From: Burkholderiales bacterium
GTDB taxonomy: Bacteria > Pseudomonadota > Gammaproteobacteria > Burkholderiales > Chitinimonadaceae
Direction: 5' to 3'
Assembly (NCBI GenBank): GCA_019234745.1
Contig: JAFAKZ010000330.1
Span: forward strand, 1 to 10,188
Length of the DNA: 10,188 nt
Shown: in pieces, positions 7,980 to 10,188 of the stretch
Numbering within the stretch: the stretch's first letter is position 1
Layout of the letters: each line of letters opens with the position of its first letter
The notes under the pieces: model-generated
Told to the model about the DNA's origin: nothing
What the model saw: only the letters and a program-made list of their open reading frames with translations
Database searches by the model: none
Translations under genes and position numbers: made by a program

Positions 7980-8939
7980 TTATTTTGTCGCTGCGTTACG
8001 CAGCATGTTGACGACGGCTTCCGTCAGCTTCTGCGGCTCGAATTTCGATACATAGGCGTCCACACCGACCGACTGCCCCAGTTTCTGGTTCGAACCGCCG
8101 GAAAGCGATGAATGCATCAACACGGGGATGCCTGCGAAGCGCGGGTCGCCCTTGACCGACTTGGTGAGTATATAGCCGTCCATCTCAGGCATCTCGACAT
8201 CAGTCAGGATCATCTGCACCAGGTCGCGCATGGGCTTGCCCATGGCGTCGGCCTGCGCGGCCAGGCGCTGCAGCTCGTCCCAGGCACGCTTGCCGTTGAT
8301 GGCTTCGATATAGTTGAGTTGAAGCGCATCCAGCGTGCGCGTGATCTGCTTGCGCGCCACGGCCGAATCGTCGGCGAAGAACACGGTCTTGCCGACCAGG
8401 TCCGGCTGCGGCTGGATTGCCTTGAAATCGGCGGAGTCGTCGTAGTCGTTCGTCTCGGCCAGCACCTTTTCCACATCGAGCATCATCACCAGCTTGCCGC
8501 TGTCGAGCTCGGTGACGGCCGTGACCAGGCCGCGCATATTGTTGTTCAGCATCTCCGGCGGCACACGCATCTGCGACCAGTCGAGCCGCAGGATGGTATC
8601 GACCGCTTCGACCAGGAAGCCCTGGGTGTGGCCGTTGTATTCCGACACGATCATGATGTCGGACTTCGATTCGGTCTGTACGCCCACGTACTTGGCGAGG
8701 TCAATGACGGGAATCAACGTGCCGCGCAGGCTGACCATGCCTTCCACGGCGGGCGGCATTTCGGGTGCCTGGGTGATCTCAGGTGTCCGCATGACTTCGC
8801 GCACCTTGAAAACATTGATCCCGAAATTCTCCCGTCGGCCGGAACGCTGGTCGAGGCCAAGCGTAAAGAGCAGGATTTCAAGCTTGTTCGTACCGGCAAG
8901 CTTGGTGCGGGCGTCAATTTTCTTCAGCAAATCAGACAC
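7980..8939 (-). CDS. cheV: Chemotaxis coupling protein CheV (copy 2), first gene of the che operon
   Basis: A second CheV, 319 residues, same architecture as its neighbour: CheW-like domain (about 18-165) with SLRG at 70-73, then a receiver (about 184-315) with Asp190-Asp191, phosphorylation site Asp247 in ILTDVEMPEMDGY, MHSSLS and YVSKFEP. Both domains look functional. It differs from copy 1 by a 6-residue insertion near residues 29-34 (LDQRSG, followed by RR) in a loop before FGINVF, and by a less similar interdomain linker (about 163-182). The start is GTG at 8937-8939, with an excellent GAGGGAG 7 bases upstream; the frame is open further back to a TTG at 8990, but that extension (PNAPLLRPHIPRGSRT) does not look like CheV. 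Probable promoter elements lie in the 287-bp gap shared with fleS. Confidence 0.95.
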   Translation of the reverse strand: MSDLLKKIDARTKLAGTNKLEILLFTLGLDQRSGRRENFGINVFKVREVMRTPEITQAPEMPPAVEGMVSLRGTLIPVIDLAKYVGVQTESKSDIMIVSEYNGHTQGFLVEAVDTILRLDWSQMRVPPEMLNNNMRGLVTAVTELDSGKLVMMLDVEKVLAETNDYDDSADFKAIQPQPDLVGKTVFFADDSAVARKQITRTLDALQLNYIEAINGKRAWDELQRLAAQADAMGKPMRDLVQMILTDVEMPEMDGYILTKSVKGDPRFAGIPVLMHSSLSGGSNQKLGQSVGVDAYVSKFEPQKLTEAVVNMLRNAATK

Positions 8940-9001
8940 AGTACGGCTCCCTCGGGGTATGTGGGGTCTGAGCAGGGGCGCATTCGGCAATCCAACCGCC
9001 T

Positions 9002-9009
9002 GTATCGGC
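9002..9009 (-). promoter_or_regulatory. Possible sigma-28 (FliA) -10 element, no matching -35
   Basis: Read leftward the bases are GCCGATAC, 7 of 8 identical to the FliA -10 consensus GCCGATAA, about 55 bases before the cheV2 start if the transcript begins just downstream. FliA commonly drives chemotaxis operons. However, at 11-18 bases upstream I find nothing like the TAAA -35 box, so this may be chance. Confidence 0.25.
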
Positions 9010-9056
9010 CAGCATGCTAAATCCGACGTTCATCGCGATTCTACCTGTCGCTGCGC

Positions 9057-9098
9057 TTTATGGGCAGCTACTTGCGCGCTCGATTTGATCTGCGTCAA
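9057..9098 (-). promoter_or_regulatory. FNR/ANR-type box with class II-spaced -10 ahead of the che operon
   Basis: TTGATCTGCGTCAA (9085-9098) matches the FNR-family consensus TTGAT-N4-ATCAA at 9 of 10 defined bases. Read leftward, CATAAA (9057-9062; 4 of 6 to TATAAT) sits where a -10 element should lie when the regulator site is centred 41.5 bases before the start, the class II arrangement. The predicted start is near 9050 and the leader to cheV2 about 110 bases. This suggests that an oxygen-sensing or nitric-oxide-sensing FNR-family protein controls the che operon. The motif match is seen directly; the regulation is inferred. Confidence 0.5.
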
Positions 9099-9154
9099 CT
9101 TTCCTGGCGTGGACGGCAAGCTTTGGGTGCTGGAATTGTCGGACATCGTCGCGC

Positions 9155-9170
9155 TGGCGCAAGTCCTGCT
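9155..9170 (+). promoter_or_regulatory. Sigma-54-type promoter for fleS
   Basis: TGGCGCAAGTCCTGCT has the invariant GG (9156-9157) and GC (9168-9169) separated by exactly 10 bases and resembles the sigma-54 consensus TGGCACG-N4-TTGCW. The predicted start is near 9181, leaving about 46 bases to the TTG start codon. In Vibrio and Pseudomonas the flrBC/fleSR operon is transcribed by sigma-54 with FlrA/FleQ as activator, so the position fits the gene. Confidence 0.65.
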
Positions 9171-9190
9171 TAGAAATGTACTGAAGTTTT

Positions 9191-9196
9191 TATAAT
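9191..9196 (+). promoter_or_regulatory. TATAAT -10 hexamer upstream of fleS
   Basis: A perfect sigma-70 -10 hexamer lies 30 bases before the fleS start codon, in a short AT-rich stretch. No convincing -35 box sits at 16-18 bases upstream (best is CTTAGA, 3 of 6). It overlaps the region just downstream of the sigma-54 start, so it could be a weak second promoter or simply the easily melted initial transcribed region. Confidence 0.35.
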
Positions 9197-9226
9197 GCAT
9201 AACGATACGCCCAACAAGGAAACACT

Positions 9227-10188
9227 TTGGACTTGCCAGCGCCCCCTTCCGCAGACGCAACAGGAAAGATCGACGCGAACGATCTGGAACAGGCGTTTTC
9301 GCTTTTTACCGAGGCCTCGCGCCAACTGGTCGAGTCCTACCAGGAGCTTGAACAGAAGGTGGGCTCGCTCACGCACGAGTTGGCCTTGGCCAACGGTGCG
9401 CTGCGCCAGCAGTTCGAGGAAAAGGCGGCGCTATCGCAACGCCTGGAGACGCTGCTATCTGCGCTGCCCGGTGGTGTGGTCGAACTCGATGCCGCAGGCA
9501 AGGTAGTGACGATGAACCCAGCAGCGGTCTCCATACTGTCCTGCGAGCCCATCGGCCAGCCTTGGGCGGGCGCGGTTGAGCCGCGGCTATCGGCCTCGGC
9601 CGTGGCGGGGGAGTGGCAATACCTGGCGTCGGACGACGTGGAAAAGCGCCTGGGTATCGTCGACAGCGATTTGGCGGGTGGTGGCCGCATCCTGCTGATC
9701 CACGACGTGAGCGAAAGCTGGCGTCTGCGCGTACAGCTTGAGCAGCACAAGCGCCTGGCCGCCATGGGCGAGATGGCGGCGGGCCTGGCGCATCAGTTGC
9801 GTACGCCGCTTGCCACGGCTCTGCTGTACACGGCCAACCTGGCCAAGCCGCAATTGGGCGAGGCGGATCGGCTCAAATTCGGCGAAAAATCGCTGGCGCG
9901 GCTGCGTTACCTGGAAACGCTGATCAAGAATATGTTGCAGTTCGTGCGCGGGGAACAGGCTGAATTGGATATCGTCGACCTGATCGCTGCCGTCGAGGAG
10001 GCGTTGCAGACCGTGCAGCCCCATACGACCGGCCAGGAGCGCGACTGGGACATCGTGCTACCCGATGGCGAGGCACTCGTGTCGGCCAACCGCAAGGAGC
10101 TGACGGGCGCGTTGATCAATCTGCTGGAAAATGCTGTGCAGGCAACTCGCGCCGGTGACCGCATCGGTATCGACCTCGAATGCGCCGA
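9227..10188 (+). CDS. fleS: Flagellar sensor histidine kinase FleS/FlrB, C-terminus cut by window edge
   Basis: Soluble PAS-histidine kinase that phosphorylates the sigma-54 activator FleR/FlrC to switch on mid-class flagellar genes. 320 codons are visible. Residues 18-75 form a predicted coiled coil (LEQAFSLFTEASRQLVESY is typical of FleS/FlrB). PAS starts at LLSALPGGVVELDAAGKVV (76-94) and runs to about 170. HisKA follows with the H box GLAHQLRTPLAT, phosphorylated His189, and the HATPase N box INLLENAVQA with Asn302. The G boxes lie outside the window. Gln rather than Glu follows the His, which I recall as normal in this family. There are no membrane segments. The start is TTG (9227-9229) with AAGGA exactly 6 bases upstream; the ATG at 9195 is in another frame. 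It is divergent from the che operon, and its partner regulator gene is expected just downstream. Confidence 0.93.
   Translation, partial: MDLPAPPSADATGKIDANDLEQAFSLFTEASRQLVESYQELEQKVGSLTHELALANGALRQQFEEKAALSQRLETLLSALPGGVVELDAAGKVVTMNPAAVSILSCEPIGQPWAGAVEPRLSASAVAGEWQYLASDDVEKRLGIVDSDLAGGGRILLIHDVSESWRLRVQLEQHKRLAAMGEMAAGLAHQLRTPLATALLYTANLAKPQLGEADRLKFGEKSLARLRYLETLIKNMLQFVRGEQAELDIVDLIAAVEEALQTVQPHTTGQERDWDIVLPDGEALVSANRKELTGALINLLENAVQATRAGDRIGIDLECA

Noticed and set aside
8112..9020. Rightward open frame (302 codons) opposite cheV2
   Set aside because: Antisense shadow with His/Leu/Arg-rich composition; similar frames lie opposite cheV1 (7345-7941), cheZ (6160-6987) and cheA (4136-4948), all explained by codon bias of the real genes.
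9061..9194. Protein-like rightward tail (VNFPGVDGKLWVLELSDIV) suggesting a gene remnant between cheV2 and fleS
   Set aside because: It only continues a shadow frame from inside cheV2, has no start of its own, and overlaps the sigma-54 promoter; I do not recognise a family.
9195..9506. ATG-started 103-codon frame at the beginning of fleS
   Set aside because: It is out of frame with the kinase, gives an Arg/Ser/Trp-rich product, and the AAGGA at 9216-9220 is spaced for the TTG at 9227.

Overview
The window looks like chromosomal DNA from a motile, polar-flagellated betaproteobacterium. GC content is high (about 60 %) and GC-ending codons dominate. The proteins most resemble betaproteobacterial (Neisseriales/Chromobacteriaceae-like) and polar-flagellum gammaproteobacterial versions. 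That placement is an inference from gene order (radC / coaBC-dut, then cheYZA and fleS) and protein style, not from a database search. No insertion sequence, phage gene, CRISPR array or RNA gene was found.

Layout. (1) Housekeeping end, 1-2303: radC runs leftward off the window edge. The coaBC-dut pair is divergent from it, with a 4-base ATGA overlap; coaBC makes 4'-phosphopantetheine for coenzyme A and dut removes dUTP. (2) A perfect 36-bp palindrome at 2364-2399 with A and T tracts acts as a shared two-way terminator between dut and the convergent next gene. (3) Signalling block, 2417-8939, all leftward: cheV2, cheV1, cheY, cheZ, cheA, and after a 128-bp gap with its own sigma-70-type promoter, an EAL-HDOD protein. 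(4) A 287-bp divergent regulatory region, 8940-9226, with a sigma-54-type promoter and a TATAAT element facing right, and an FNR/ANR-type box with a plausible -10 element facing left. (5) fleS/flrB, the flagellar sensor kinase, runs right and is cut by the window end.

How the genes work together: receptors (not in this window) would couple to CheA through the two CheV proteins. CheA phosphorylates CheY, CheY-P acts on the flagellar switch, and CheZ removes the phosphate. The EAL-HDOD protein may link c-di-GMP or another signal to motility, and FleS with its regulator (expected just downstream) controls flagellar gene expression. There is no cheW, cheR, cheB or receptor gene here.

The observations most worth following up are two. 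First, a short motif is shared by the disordered linker of CheA, which lacks a recognisable P2 domain, and the extreme N-terminus of CheZ; it could be a common docking peptide. Second, an FNR-type box sits at class II spacing from a -10-like hexamer ahead of the che operon, suggesting oxygen control of chemotaxis.
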